From Symbiodinium natans (Eukaryota; Sar; Dinophyceae; Suessiales; Symbiodiniaceae): a stretch of 64,000 nucleotides of DNA. The stretch lies in the NCBI GenBank assembly GCA_905221605.1, contig CAJNDS010002208.1, forward strand, positions 480,688 to 544,687, read 5' to 3'. The position numbers and the translations under genes were made by a program. The notes beneath the pieces were generated by a model, which was given only the letters and a program-made list of their open reading frames with translations, was not told the origin of the DNA and searched no databases. Shown here in pieces: positions 49,419-59,832 of this stretch (positions within the stretch are counted from its first letter, which is position 1; every line of letters starts with the position of its first letter).

Positions 49419-52400
49419 CTAAGTATGCGTGCCTTTGCTTCTCAGCCTCAGCAACGAGGAGATTTCAGATCCCCAGGGGCCTGCTCTGGCTCCTCCTCCT
49501 CCGCAAAAAGGGAGCGGCGAAAGGCAGACCGCATCGATGAAGTTTGGGCTTCTCCAATGGGCTCCTGCATGGTCAGCCAGCGCGACAGCTACGCGTCGCC
49601 GCGTCGCGATCTTAGATCCTTTTGGACAGTCTTCGAAAGTGCTCAGATCTAATTCGCTCTCCTCCTCCTCTTCATCCTCGTCATCGCTAGCACCCCGGTA
49701 TAGTTCCCAGATGTCGATGTTGATGAAAAGCGTACGCGGGTCAGGATACAACTCTTGGAAAATCACATTGCCTCAGCTTATGGCAAACGACGAACGCCAG
49801 TCAACGTCCACTACTCCTCCCTGCGAGATCCTCGCAGCTTGGTGCATCTTGTGACGTACGTATACTGCAGCTTTGAGGGGCTACTGTACCACCGTGGCCG
49901 AGCGGCGCACGCAGGCATGTTCCCCTGCTTGGATCTGGGTCTCCTGATCGGTCCATAGTTCTGGGTGGCTCTGGTTCCCTACTCTGGGAAAATTGGGAGT
50001 TCAGATGCTGGTTCTCCAACACCACATCTGCACAACACACAGCTGGCACGAACCGAAAACCGCAGAGCCGTAGGAACCCAGGTCCTGCGCATAGGGCTCC
50101 TCGCTCTGCTGCATGAAGGCCAGGAAATCTTTGGCGTATTCCTTGGCACATATGGCTCCACACTCCACAGCACAAAAACTGAGATAAAAAGAGAAGCCCT
50201 CAATCCTTGCAAGGGTCGATATACATGCGGCTGCATCCTGGCGAATTCTTCAGGCACCGGACCAGGCTGTCCCCTTCCAATGAGAAGGTCTCCCCAAAGG
50301 ACTTGGCAATTAAAGCGCCCTCGTGCAGGAGGCCTGACGACACAGAAATTCGGAGGTTCGCAGGCTTTTGAGATTTTTTGAGGGCTTTTGAGGGCTGTTG
50401 AGGCTTCGAGATCCGTTTCGATGCGACCGAACGATTATATATAAGGTGAGGACTATGGTCGGCTTCACAACACAGCGGTGGCCAGCACATGCCAGCACTT
50501 GCAGTGTTGCTCCTTCTCCCTCCCGCCTTCAAGGAAGAGGCAGGCCTCAGAAAACCACTTCACGCCATTCACCAGTTGCGGCATCCGCCCGTCCCCGATC
50601 AAGCTGTAAGTTCCACTCGTGGTGATGTCCATCCGGGAGGCCCAGGAGTTGGCAGTAAAGACACTCTCCTTTCTTTCGAAGACGTGCCTTTCGAGCATGG
50701 CGCAGATCTCGGCAAAGACTTCGGGGAACACGGCTTGGCACAAAGACAATATGGGAATCTGTTCGAGGAAGGTCCCACGCTGGCTGATGTAAAGCTCTTG
50801 CTGCAACGTCTTGGAAATCAGCCCATCGTCGAAGCTAATGGCCGATACCTTGTCCAGCCGGTAGTCCACGAACCTTGGCCGTTTCGGCTTTGGAGTGGTT
50901 TGTCTGTTCTTGCTGCCTTATGATAGACTGACTCAACCAAACATACTCCCAAGCTTTCTGGCCATGAGCTTCATGATCCGAGTGATGAGCTCGAACGGGG
51001 TGTTTTGCCGTGTCAAATAGAGCCGAATTTCCCGGCGCTGGCGATCTCCCACCTCATTCATAGCTCGGAGCTCGATCAAAGTGCCTTGCTGGCACCAGGA
51101 TCAGCAGGCATTTGGCGCAACATAGTACAATCGGTATTTTTCATGAGTACACAGACAAAACTTGAGATCGGGGCCACGAAAGCTAGAAATGCGGCTATGA
51201 TCTGCACCAGACCCAAGGGGATCACAAAACAACGCTGCAAACTCTGAACTGTAAGAAAAACGAAAGGATGGGACACGCAGCGGTCGCACTAAGAGCTGTC
51301 GGAAGCTGCGGATTCGAATGCTCATCCCGGGGCCTTACAGCTCGACAGCAGGGCCTGACCAAGACGGAGGGGGAAGCCTGAAAAGGGGTGGGGGGGGGGC
51401 CCAAAACAAAAAGGGGGGGCCCCCCCCCCTCCCCAGAAATCAATTAAGGCGACCCTGAAAGGAGGGGGGGGGGGGGGGGACACCTTAAGATTGATTTTGT
51501 CAATCCTATAAGGGGGGGGAGGGGGGCCCCCCCCCCCTCCACAGCCCTTTATCTCTTTGATTTTCAGACCACTTAAGGGTCGGAGTCGCTTCTTGACCCA
51601 GCTGAACACTAGAGAGAATTCTTGTAAACGACAACTCTCGCGAGCTCCAAGGAGCTAGCTTTCGTGACATGCTGAAGGAGGCAGTGTGTTGATGACAAGG
51701 GATGTTGCGTGAGGTGCATGGGGCGCGTGTCGACTTTGGCAAGGAGCCGCTGCCAAGACATGAGCAACACTGCCCAAGAATCTTCTTGATCAGCGGGCAG
51801 GGGGCCCGGCCCCCCGGGATCCTTTTAGATAAATTTTATGTCTCCTCGATGCATGTGCGTTGCTGGTTACCAGCTCCTCCGTTCTGTTCTATTCGCCAGG
51901 TACCCAAACCCCAAACGAGCGAGTGGCAAATCTAGACCCTGGTGAAAGTTAGCAGCGTCGATGCTGTAGGCCTTGCAACGAGCCCACATGCTTAACAAAC
52001 CTGGCTCCAGGACGCTACACGCATGCGACGCTGCCATGCCCGCCCACACAATTGCAACTGCCAACGCAAGGCAAGATATTGAAGAGGCGAGGTGCTGGAT
52101 ATCTTGGACACAGCTGTACCCAGGACCATGAGGGCAAGGATGTTGATGCAGATGTCCACGAACAACTCTTCAGAGTTATCGGGAGCCACACGTGGTGGTG
52201 CTGGAGCATTGATCACGTAGCGAAGAGAGTGCATGTACCTGGCATTAAGAAGGGTGAAAGGAGGGACCCCTAGTAAAGTTCCTAAAGAACCCCTAAGGTC
52301 CCTAAAAAGAGTCCCTCCCTTTGTCCCTTGATGGCAGCTTGGCCCTTGCAAGCCTCCATGACGATCCCCAATCCACGTCAAGGCTACGAGCCAAGGGCTT

Positions 52401-53070
52401 GAAAGAAGCAAAAAGGTCATTCAAGCCATAACCGCCATAACACCAACCTTCTAAGTTGCTGGAAACCGAGCTAAGCCCACAACAATCCGTACAATCCCCG
52501 GCCAATGGTTGTCCTCGATGATAATGCAACCTGCAATCAACCGATGACGGCAAGGAGCTGATTAAAGCCGGCGAGATCCACCGCATTCGCGATTTCCAGC
52601 CACGACAGCTGTCCCTCGGTTTGGGAGACACGCCCGATGAAGTACCTCTGCGGCTGGATGGCTTCAGGCTCAAGATCTTGGCATTTAGGCAGTGCATGGC
52701 AGTGCTGTCGATGGTCGAGGGCCCACGATGCACAAAACTAGATGAAGCGTGAGACGCAAAGGCATAGCAAGCGGTTGCGGGATGTCGGCCAGTGTGTATA
52801 GATAGGCACGACGGGACTAAACACCTGGAAGGATGTGAGTATCCTGATTCGAGCTTCGAAGAATATGCCACCTTTTTCGCTTTGCAGCAGCAAGTTCTTG
52901 GACGAGTCAGCAAGACCAAGGCCCTGATCACACAAAGTTGCAACCCCTGTAGGCACATGGAACACTCACGGCTTCAGGCGTTCAGCAGTGCGGCTGAGAT
53001 GCCACGTGCAGGTGAGAAAGTGGGATGTCAATGTGATCAGGACAGCGGTGTTGAGGATTGCCTCGCAAAG
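49419..53070 (-). CDS. Cyclic-nucleotide-binding-domain ion channel with non-canonical pore (partial, multi-exon)
   Basis: Exons in transcript order: 53003-53070 (S5, ILNTAVLITLTSHFLTCTW), 52559-52645 (turret, GRVSQTEGQLSWLEIANAVD), 52096-52238 (pore and S6, QYMHSLRYVINAPAPP then ELFVDICINILALMVLGTAV), 50970-51084 (C-linker, TLIELRAMNEVGDRQRREIR), 50527-50873 (CNBD, FVDYRLDKVSAISF to VKWFSEACLFLE), 50218-50333 (LLHEGALIAKSFGETFSLEG), 50054-50141 (EYAKDFLAFMQQSEEPY) and 49419-49772 (VIFQELYPDPRTLF and an acidic tail). Every junction keeps phase. Five donors are GC, one is GA and one is GT. The layout matches six-helix CNG/EAG-type channels of the plasma or organelle membrane. The pore lacks TxGYG, so ion selectivity is unclear. 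The CNBD lacks an obvious phosphate-binding Arg, so it may not bind cyclic nucleotide. S1-S4 and the start were not found. The last exon has a second in-phase acceptor at 49865 that would add a segment ending in TGA (49773-49775). Confidence 0.78.
51380..51545. repeat. Clustered G and C homopolymer runs in the channel intron
   Basis: Within the long intron (51085-52095) lie runs of 7-16 G and 10-13 C, including two blocks in which a G run is followed directly by a C run (near 51412 and 51523). The G-C blocks can fold back on themselves, and the G runs are quadruplex candidates. Run lengths here are the least reliable bases of the region. Confidence 0.8.
52257..52322. other. Short inverted-repeat element in a channel intron
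   Basis: AAAGGAGGGACCCCT at 52257-52271 is a near-perfect reverse complement of AGAGTCCCTCCCTTT at 52308-52322, with 36 bases between them. It lies in the intron between the turret and pore/S6 exons. It could be a very short hairpin or a remnant of a miniature inverted-repeat element. No target duplication is evident. Confidence 0.5.
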
Positions 53071-53847
53071 CTGGGCTTGAACCAATCCTCTCGCACCCCT
53101 TTACAAATGCCACTCCCCCCCGTACTTGTTTCCCAAAAGGGGCAAGGAGGTTTTCCTTACAAGTTGCCCATTCCCTCTACATCATCTTGCAACTGCCAAC
53201 CCAACGGCAAGCATGAACTGCCAGCCTACGACACACGATCCTCATGCTCGCCATACAGCTACAGCAAGGGCCTGTCAAATGCCTTCTACATTATCAACCA
53301 TCTCCAAAGAACGAACTTCTTTACCTAGACAAACGGGCCCACTGAAAACCAACTTTGGCCAGCAGATTCTGCCATCGGGCAACTTCCTGCAGCACTTTTG
53401 AAACTAAGGCTACCGAGATGACGGGACACTGAAAACAAACGGTGATCTCGCGGTGGTGGACTGCAGCTCTCTCTGCCCAGAAAAATCGAGCTTGAATGAT
53501 GGCGGAGGGTGCGACTCGTGCCGACTTCTAGCATGTCGGCATTTAAGAGATTTAGGAGCTGCCAATTGCTGATTGAACAGGTGTGCACTGCAAGCTCTGC
53601 ACTAACCACCACCTTTATGGATAGTTCCGAGTTTCAAGAGAACCTGGAGAATCTGGAGAATCTGGATGGACAACCGAGCAGCTGCAACGAAGAGGATGGA
53701 CTGGCGGCCAGTGTAGGCCACGAGCTCCTCTCCAATTTCAAGCTCAAAGTTGACGAAAGCCCGCTTAGGTGGCAAAGCAATGGGAGGCTCAGGGTGGCCT
53801 TTTGCCCCCTCGTTCATGTCAGGTGCGCTAATCAAACAGCGCTCTAC

Positions 53848-53973
53848 CCTGTGCCAGCTTCCACTGACATTCTGCAGCAAGTCCCTCTTCCACAGTCAGC
53901 GCCTCGACGATGTCCTTTAGCCGGCGCACCTCCAAGGAAGAGGAGAAGACAACACTGAACGCGGGAGGAAGGA
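53848..53973 (-). CDS. Candidate exon upstream of the channel
   Basis: The exon-like frame lies between a CTCTGCAG acceptor and a G/GTAGAG donor. It reads LPPAFSVVFSSSLEVRRLKD then IVEALTVEEGLAAECQWKLA. It contains a whole number of codons plus matched overhangs. It may be a cytoplasmic N-terminal part of the channel or belong to another gene. A following frame near 53710-53798 (PPKRAFVNFELEIGEELVAY) matches its phase but would need an intron of only about 49 bases. Confidence 0.3.
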
Positions 53974-54312
53974 CTGCAGAGCCTACTGGGGAGGTCACTG
54001 CAGCTGTGAGCAGCTGTGCCCAAAGGTGGGCAAGTCACGGCTGGTCACAAAAAGAAAGCCGACGAAAGAGCAAAGAGAGGAAAGAAAGGCACAATGAATA
54101 TATAACAAAACAAAAGACAACAGAATCGCAGAACCATGTTTGCGCGCCTTTTCTGCGCCTCTCATCCGAAGAGGTCAATTTACGGCACTTACAGTGGTCT
54201 TTTCGTGTGCCTTCGAGGAATTCAGTGCTTCTGCTCCTCCGATGTTGTGTCGGCACCGGTAAGATGCAGACAATGCTCGTCTTTGCACCGCTCAGATGTT
54301 CGCAGATGTCGC

Positions 54313-54420
54313 CTACATATCTTCGGGCCGACGAAGAAAGCCCACGGTCACTACAACAATGCCAATCAGGTCAGGCATTCCCATGCCAGCCGTGGTGATA
54401 CACACATCATATATGGTCCA
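54313..54420 (-). CDS. Candidate hydrophobic exon upstream of the channel
   Basis: The minus-strand frame reads WTIYDVCITTAGMGMPDLIG then IVVVTVGFLRRPED and ends at TAG unless spliced earlier. The hydrophobic stretch could be one of the missing membrane segments of the channel, which is transcribed in the same direction. The match to an S1-S4 pattern is weak and the end of the exon is not defined. Confidence 0.25.
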   Translation of the reverse strand, partial: WTIYDVCITTAGMGMPDLIGIVVVTVGFLRRPEDM

Positions 54421-55040
54421 AGAAGTCTAACCTGCAAGCAAGCCCACCCGTTCGAACCCGCAGCGAGCGACCTTCATCTTACAATACACAAACCCAGCCA
54501 AGTCAAGCCCTGCCTTGAGAAGCCGCAGAAGGCGCACAGCCCGCACAGCACGCATCCAGCGCGTATGGCTCGAGCCCCTGTCCAAAGCCATGGGGCACAA
54601 CACTTGCAGGGCGTCCTAGCTACAAGGAATTCTATCAGTGCGAGGACTCGCACTGTGCGAGCTCGGGACGAACCGACAAAAAGGTGGCGTAGTGTGTTTG
54701 GTGCAGAGCCCCAGCGTGCCAAACGTTAAAAACTGAATGACAGGCTGGGTATGCCGCTCGGAAGAATCGCACGACCCCTACCCTCCGTCCGTAAGGCTTG
54801 CTGTAAGTCGGTGCGGTTGTGGACTTGCGGGCAGGGCACAGAAATGCCCCGAAGACGCTGCCAATGTCGAGGCTGAGCAGACCTGGATTGAGTTTATGGT
54901 TTGGCTTTGGTTTCTCTCCACCTGCATTCAATCTCCACCCGCATAGCTCACAGGGAGTCAGGTTGTGCTTTCTTTCGCGGCGAGGCGAACTTCCGGGCGT
55001 CGTCGCCCGCCCCGGTTGGCAGGCCGCTCAGAAGACAAGG

Positions 55041-55173
55041 TCTCCCTCTCTCTCTCTCTCTCTCTCTCACTCTCTCTCTCTCTCTCTCTCTCCTGCACGC
55101 ATAGCCCCCCCCGAAAGGAAGGCCGCCCCGAGGGGCGCGTGAAGTCCAAGGGTCAGTTTGTTCGGAAGGCCCG

Positions 55174-55218
<45 letters not shown>

Positions 55219-55393
55219 GCACGCATGGCCCCCTCCCGAAGGAGAGTGCCGCCCCCAGGGGCGCGCAAGTCCGAAGGTCTGTTGGAATGAGGGGCTTACT
55301 ACGGTTTTCGTAGCCCCTCTCTTTCTCTTCTTCTTCTTCTACCCAGCGAAGAGGCCCCCCGAGGAGGACCCCGGCCGCGCTGGCCCGCTGCTC

Positions 55394-55470
<77 letters not shown>

Positions 55471-55510
55471 CTCTCTGGCTCTCTGTCTCTCTCTCTCTCT
55501 CTCCCGCTCT
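55041..55510. repeat. Tandem (CT)n plus GC-rich spacer units at the 3' side of the LINE
   Basis: Three CT tracts (about 55041-55091, 55179-55215 and 55399-55504). The first two are each followed by a similar spacer that starts CCGCACGCAT or CTGCACGCAT, contains a GGGGCGCG block and ends near AAGTCC(A/G)A(A/G)GGT. This makes imperfect tandem units of about 110-140 bases. The last tract passes into CTT repeats that adjoin the LINE 3' region. The Leu/Ser frame of 266 codons (54965-55765) is an artefact of these tracts. Confidence 0.85.
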
Positions 55511-55971
55511 CTCTTCTTCTTTTTCATCTTCTTCTTCTCCTTCTCCTTCTTCTTCTTCTTCTTCTGCTTATTCTGGTCCGCCGTTGCTGTGGTCTTCTGT
55601 CAACTCTTTCCCCTCGAGTTGTTGTGCGGTGCCCGTTGTTTCCTCGTCTCCGTGGCCTTCTGCGTATTCCACTTGGTCTCCTTGTTGTGGTTCGTGATCC
55701 TCTCCCAAATTGTGACCTTCATCCGTCCTTCTTCTTTTGCTCGGCTGAGTTTGTTGGGTGTCTGAGGGTCGTTGTTGCTGCCCCGGTCGTTCTCGTTGTT
55801 GTGGACGTCGTTGTCGATCATGGTGTGGGGGAGGTCGTCGTTCACGTCGTTGATGGGCTCCCGGGTCTTGTCGACGAGGTCGAGGTAGGTTTTCGGTTGT
55901 TGCTTGCCGGTTCGTCTTCGTTTGGTTTGCAGTTATGGTTCCTTTTCAGTTGTCTTCCGGAGCTGGTGAGG

Positions 55972-58900
55972 TTATTGAGGACGACTGCAGTGGATCTCCA
56001 TTCTGAGTTGCAACAGGATCGCACCAGTGTGTGGGTCTGAAATCTGAAATCTGGTTGAACGCCACCATGAGGATGAAGCTGAAGCGACGCCCCAGCCCAT
56101 CTTTGATAGACGCCGCCCTCCAGCCCGTTCTAGTTGCCCCGGCCGGGAACGTCCGGCCTCGGGAGCAAAGAACTCCTCCGCCATGAGCTCGCACCATCTG
56201 GAATGCAAATCCTTGGTTGCCTCCATCTGCCTTGCGACCATCCTGCGGCTCCAGTCGGCCAGAGCAGCACGATGCCGCAAGCCCTCCTCGACGCCAGCAC
56301 GGTCCGCCTCCAGGAGCTCCGAAGCCTTGTCGTCCGCCCTCTGATTGAGTGCCCTGGCCTGAGCAGCCGTTAAAGGCCCTCCGTCGGGTCGCCAGTCCCA
56401 TAGTGGCGGCGTCTGGCGTGAGTCCCTTGATGCTCCGCCACATCGCCTCGACTGTGCCCTGCACGTGCCCTCCGCAAACTCTGCCATGTCGAACGATGAC
56501 TGCCTTGCAATCACAGTAGATGGTAAGTCTGCGTACCCCAGCGTGGTGAGCATGGCGAAGAAGCTGAAAGAGTGCCTCTCTCTCACCAGCTGGTGCCGCC
56601 TGCTCGCCGAAGGTCGTCGTGCCCCCACAAGCCGGCCCCTCATGGACGGCGACTGCCCACGTAGCCCGCTGAAACTCTCTCAAGGCATCCATGAGGTTGC
56701 CGTTGAGGTCGACTTCATGCCACTGGACTGCCGCGGGAGCTGCAGCCAGCCGAAGTAGGATTCGCTGCTCCATTGGGCTGCCTCCCTCATGCACGCCAGG
56801 AACGGGCACGTAAAAGTCAAGCGGTGTCTGCTCGGAGCCTCCAAGCCACATTCACACTGAAAGGAGACGCCCCGTTCTGCCAGCATCCGCCCATCCACTG
56901 CTGCTCCTACCATAACACGGTTGCGGTAGCCCTCCCCGATTTCGGCGGCATGCTTCAGAAAGTGTTGAACCGGTGCAACTGACAGACCAATGTACTCGGT
57001 CTTTGTGTCACGATTCCACATCCACTGCCGCCATGCCTCTTCCGCCAGGTGTCGAATCCACCCCAGGCCGGTCCAGCCCGGACGCACACATTGCCCATTG
57101 GTAATGAGCCAGTCGCCTCCTTCCAGCCACTGCCAGCCCCAACATTTGGCCAGCTCTGCCCATCGCTTTGACGGTTGCATCCGTCGTCCTTTGCCCTGCG
57201 CGTTGCGCTGCTCCCTGACGGCCGCCCAGTTTAAGGCGAAGTCCGGGCGCAGCCGAGGCGTGCAGACTCCACACCACGAGAGGTAGGCTGACCTGCCTCG
57301 GGGAGGTCTGCGTGTCCAGATTGCATGTTCTGTTAACGAGGCCCACTTGTCCAGCGTCTGGCGAGCGTAGGTGTGGTACGGGCCCGTCCAAGCGAAGAGA
57401 GCCACCACCATTGTTTGTATCAAAGTCCTTCGCAACGCCAGGCCTTTCACTGCTTTGCGGATTCTCCAAGCCCTTCTTTAAATTCCAGAACAGAGTTCTT
57501 GCATCGCTTGCGCGTGCCCAGCAAGTACTGTACCCCCAACTCCCAACAAAGGAAACTCCGTGAGGACCTCACCTAAGTCGGGGTGATGTCGAAGAGTAGC
57601 ACGACCTGCACTTGTGGAGGAGAAGGATGCCGCCTTGCCGGGGTGCGGACGGAGGCCCGCAGCCTCGTCGACTCCTCGCCCTGCTTCAACGGCGGACTTC
57701 AGCTCCTCACGGGCCAAGGAGCCTTTCTGCAAGCTCCACATTGCTCTGTCGTCCAAGTACAGAGCCAAACCCCTTGGTGCTCGCACGCGGACATGGCCCA
57801 CCCACACCGCCATGACCCCGTTGAGGAGTCCTGTGGATAATGGGCAGCCTTGTAGCAATCCAGTGCGTGGCTGGATTGGTGTCTGTTGCCAGTACCCACC
57901 GTAGGTGATCCATCGTTGTTGCCCCTTGTAGAACGCTTCCAAAACACTCAGAAGAGAACTAGGAGCACCCAGATAACGCCACGCTCGGATAGCCGCCGTA
58001 GGAGAGACCGAGTCAAAGCAGCGGCGGATATCAGCTTTGCAGCCGGTGACAGCTGCATTGCTTTGAAGCGCCGCCCCGAGGAGGTCATGGGCGTCCGAGA
58101 TGCCCTTGCCGGGGATGCCTCCAGTCAGCTCTTCCGGGGCCCACTTCTGCATCCATACCCTCAACTTGCGGGCCACCGCGCCAGAGCGGCTCGCCAAAGA
58201 GCCGAAGCCAAACTAATGGGACGGTAGTCTCCTCCTCCTTTTGGCAGCAGCACCACCCTAACCTCTAGCCAGGCCCTCGGGACCTTGCCATGCCTCAGCA
58301 TCGTGTTGAAGAGTTCTGCTACCTCCGCGAAGAAGTTCATGGGTCAACGAAGAAGAACCTCGGGGGACCAGGAGTCTGCTCCGCCAGCCTTGCGCTTCGA
58401 CGCCCTCAATCTCTGCCACACCTCCTTGCCACTAAGGGCCACCGCCTCGTTGCTGAGCGGCTGAGCATCCGGCCCCAAAGCGCTGCAAGCTCTGTGCATG
58501 ATGGGGAGGCTCCTCCATCCACTGCTGTCTCCAGACCTCTGCCTCCTGCTGCAAGCGGTCGGCCGGATGAGGTGACGACTCCAAGTCCTTTGCCATCGGA
58601 CCTTCCTCCCATTGCTGCTTGATCCATCGCTCAAGCCTGCTCTTGTTTTCTCTGACCTCCTCCTTCCATTTGCTGATGCGAGTCTTGGCCGACTCCTCCG
58701 CCAAGTTTATGGCCTCCGAGAAAGCCAACTCCTCCGCCTCTTCCAGACTGGTTGCCGCCAGGAGGCCAAGATCACGGATACTTCTCCAAACCTTCTGCGA
58801 CAGCCGCAAAGTGGGTTTTGACCGAAGCTCTGCAATGCGCCGTAGAAGCCGACGCAGCTGCCGCTCTCTGAGTCCTTGAACCGTGGGGGCCTTTGTGGAA

Positions 58901-59832
58901 ACAAGGCTGCCTGGAACCCGAGGAATCAGAGCCTCGCTGCGCTTCGCACCTCTACCCCCCTCCTTTGCCATAGCCTCTTCAGCAGTGTTGCTGAGAATGT
59001 TCCACGCTTCTGTGAGGTCGCCCGCCAAGAGATGAGCCCTGAAGTCCTCCTCGCGTGGCCCCCAACGGCGGGCCCATTCTGCATCTGTAACCTCCTCCTC
59101 ACTGAGTGCCCTGCGCGGTGCTGGAAAACACTTTCGGCCTCTGCTGCTGTCCGCCGCGGCAACCAAAATATTGTAAGACACAAAATTATGGTCTGCAACT
59201 CCTTTGTCCTGTATCCTATGCACTGGATAAAGCTCCGGTGTGACCAAGGCATAGTCGATGACCCTGCCTGTGTACTCACCGGTCTGCCACACCCTCCTGG
59301 TGCCTTTCTGGCGTTGGTCGCCAAGCACGAGCTCGTCGACATCATACCATCGTCCCGTCATTCTTGCGCCTGCAATTGGCGATTGGTTAGCCTCCAAGTT
59401 GAAGTCGCCGATGATCATTGCAGTCTCGCCTGTGCTCGCCAGCCAGTCCATGACCTTTTGCAACATTTCGGCCGCCGCATGCTGGTTTCCACTATGCGAG
59501 TATATGTTGACAAGTAGAAAAGGACGACAGCCAGGATGGTGAGCCTTCACGACTTGTCCCTGGATCGCCTCTGTTGGCCATCTGGAAAGTATGACCGTGC
59601 CAGCCTTTGGCCTGTGTTGCGCATCGACTCCTTGAGTGCCAGCGTGAAGAACATATCCAGAGGCTTTAGCCGCATTGCTGACCGTGCGCCAGTTGTCCGC
59701 GCTGAGCTTGGTCTCTTGAACTGCAACCACATCCACCCGCCTATTGACAGCCCAGTCCATCAGCTGAGCCATGCTCCCTCCCAAGCCATTGACGTTTGCC
59801 GTCCCCACCACCACCTCATCCCGGCCCCTCAT
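55972..59832 (-). pseudogene. LINE ORF2, APE endonuclease-reverse transcriptase-RNase H polyprotein, frame-shifted
   Basis: The ATG at 59832 opens a 466-codon frame. Its APE residues are in place: N13 (GTANVNG), E40 (VQETKL), D143 and N145 (GDFNLE), D193 (VIDYALV) and D214-H215 (VADHNF). The frame shifts near 58500 into KRKAGGADSWSPEV. A TGA follows at 58344, then DYRPISLASALWRA, and another shift occurs near 58170. The frame 57478-58197 has reverse transcriptase motifs A (ADIRRCFDSV), B (GLLQGCPLS) and C (LYLDDR). After a TAA at 57478 the same frame resumes and carries CECGLEAPSRHRLTFTC. A shift near 56800 enters RNase H, with Asp 48, Glu 92 (EREAL) and Asp 114 (IYCDCKAV) of the frame starting at 56851. 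A final shift near 56450 leads to LNQRADDKASELL, which supplies the last Asp. Catalytic residues survive, so decay is recent or partly artefactual. Confidence 0.85.
59829..59832 (-). promoter_or_regulatory. ATGA stop-start overlap between LINE ORF1 and ORF2
   Basis: The TGA ending ORF1 (after LGPIPDP) shares two bases with the ATG of ORF2. Overlaps of this kind support termination-reinitiation of ORF2 in other LINEs such as SART1. Here coupling is inferred from geometry only. No upstream Shine-Dalgarno-like helper would be expected in a eukaryote. Confidence 0.7.

Noticed and set aside
51076-51276. Hydrophobic frame GLVQIIAAFLAFVAPISSFV that could be a membrane segment
   Set aside because: It lies in the intron directly before the C-linker exon. 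The pore/S6 exon joins the C-linker exon in phase and in register with known channels without it, although an unusual isoform cannot be ruled out.
54965-55765. 266-codon Leu/Ser-rich frame
   Set aside because: Translation of (CT)n tracts flanking the LINE; no stop triplet can occur in them.
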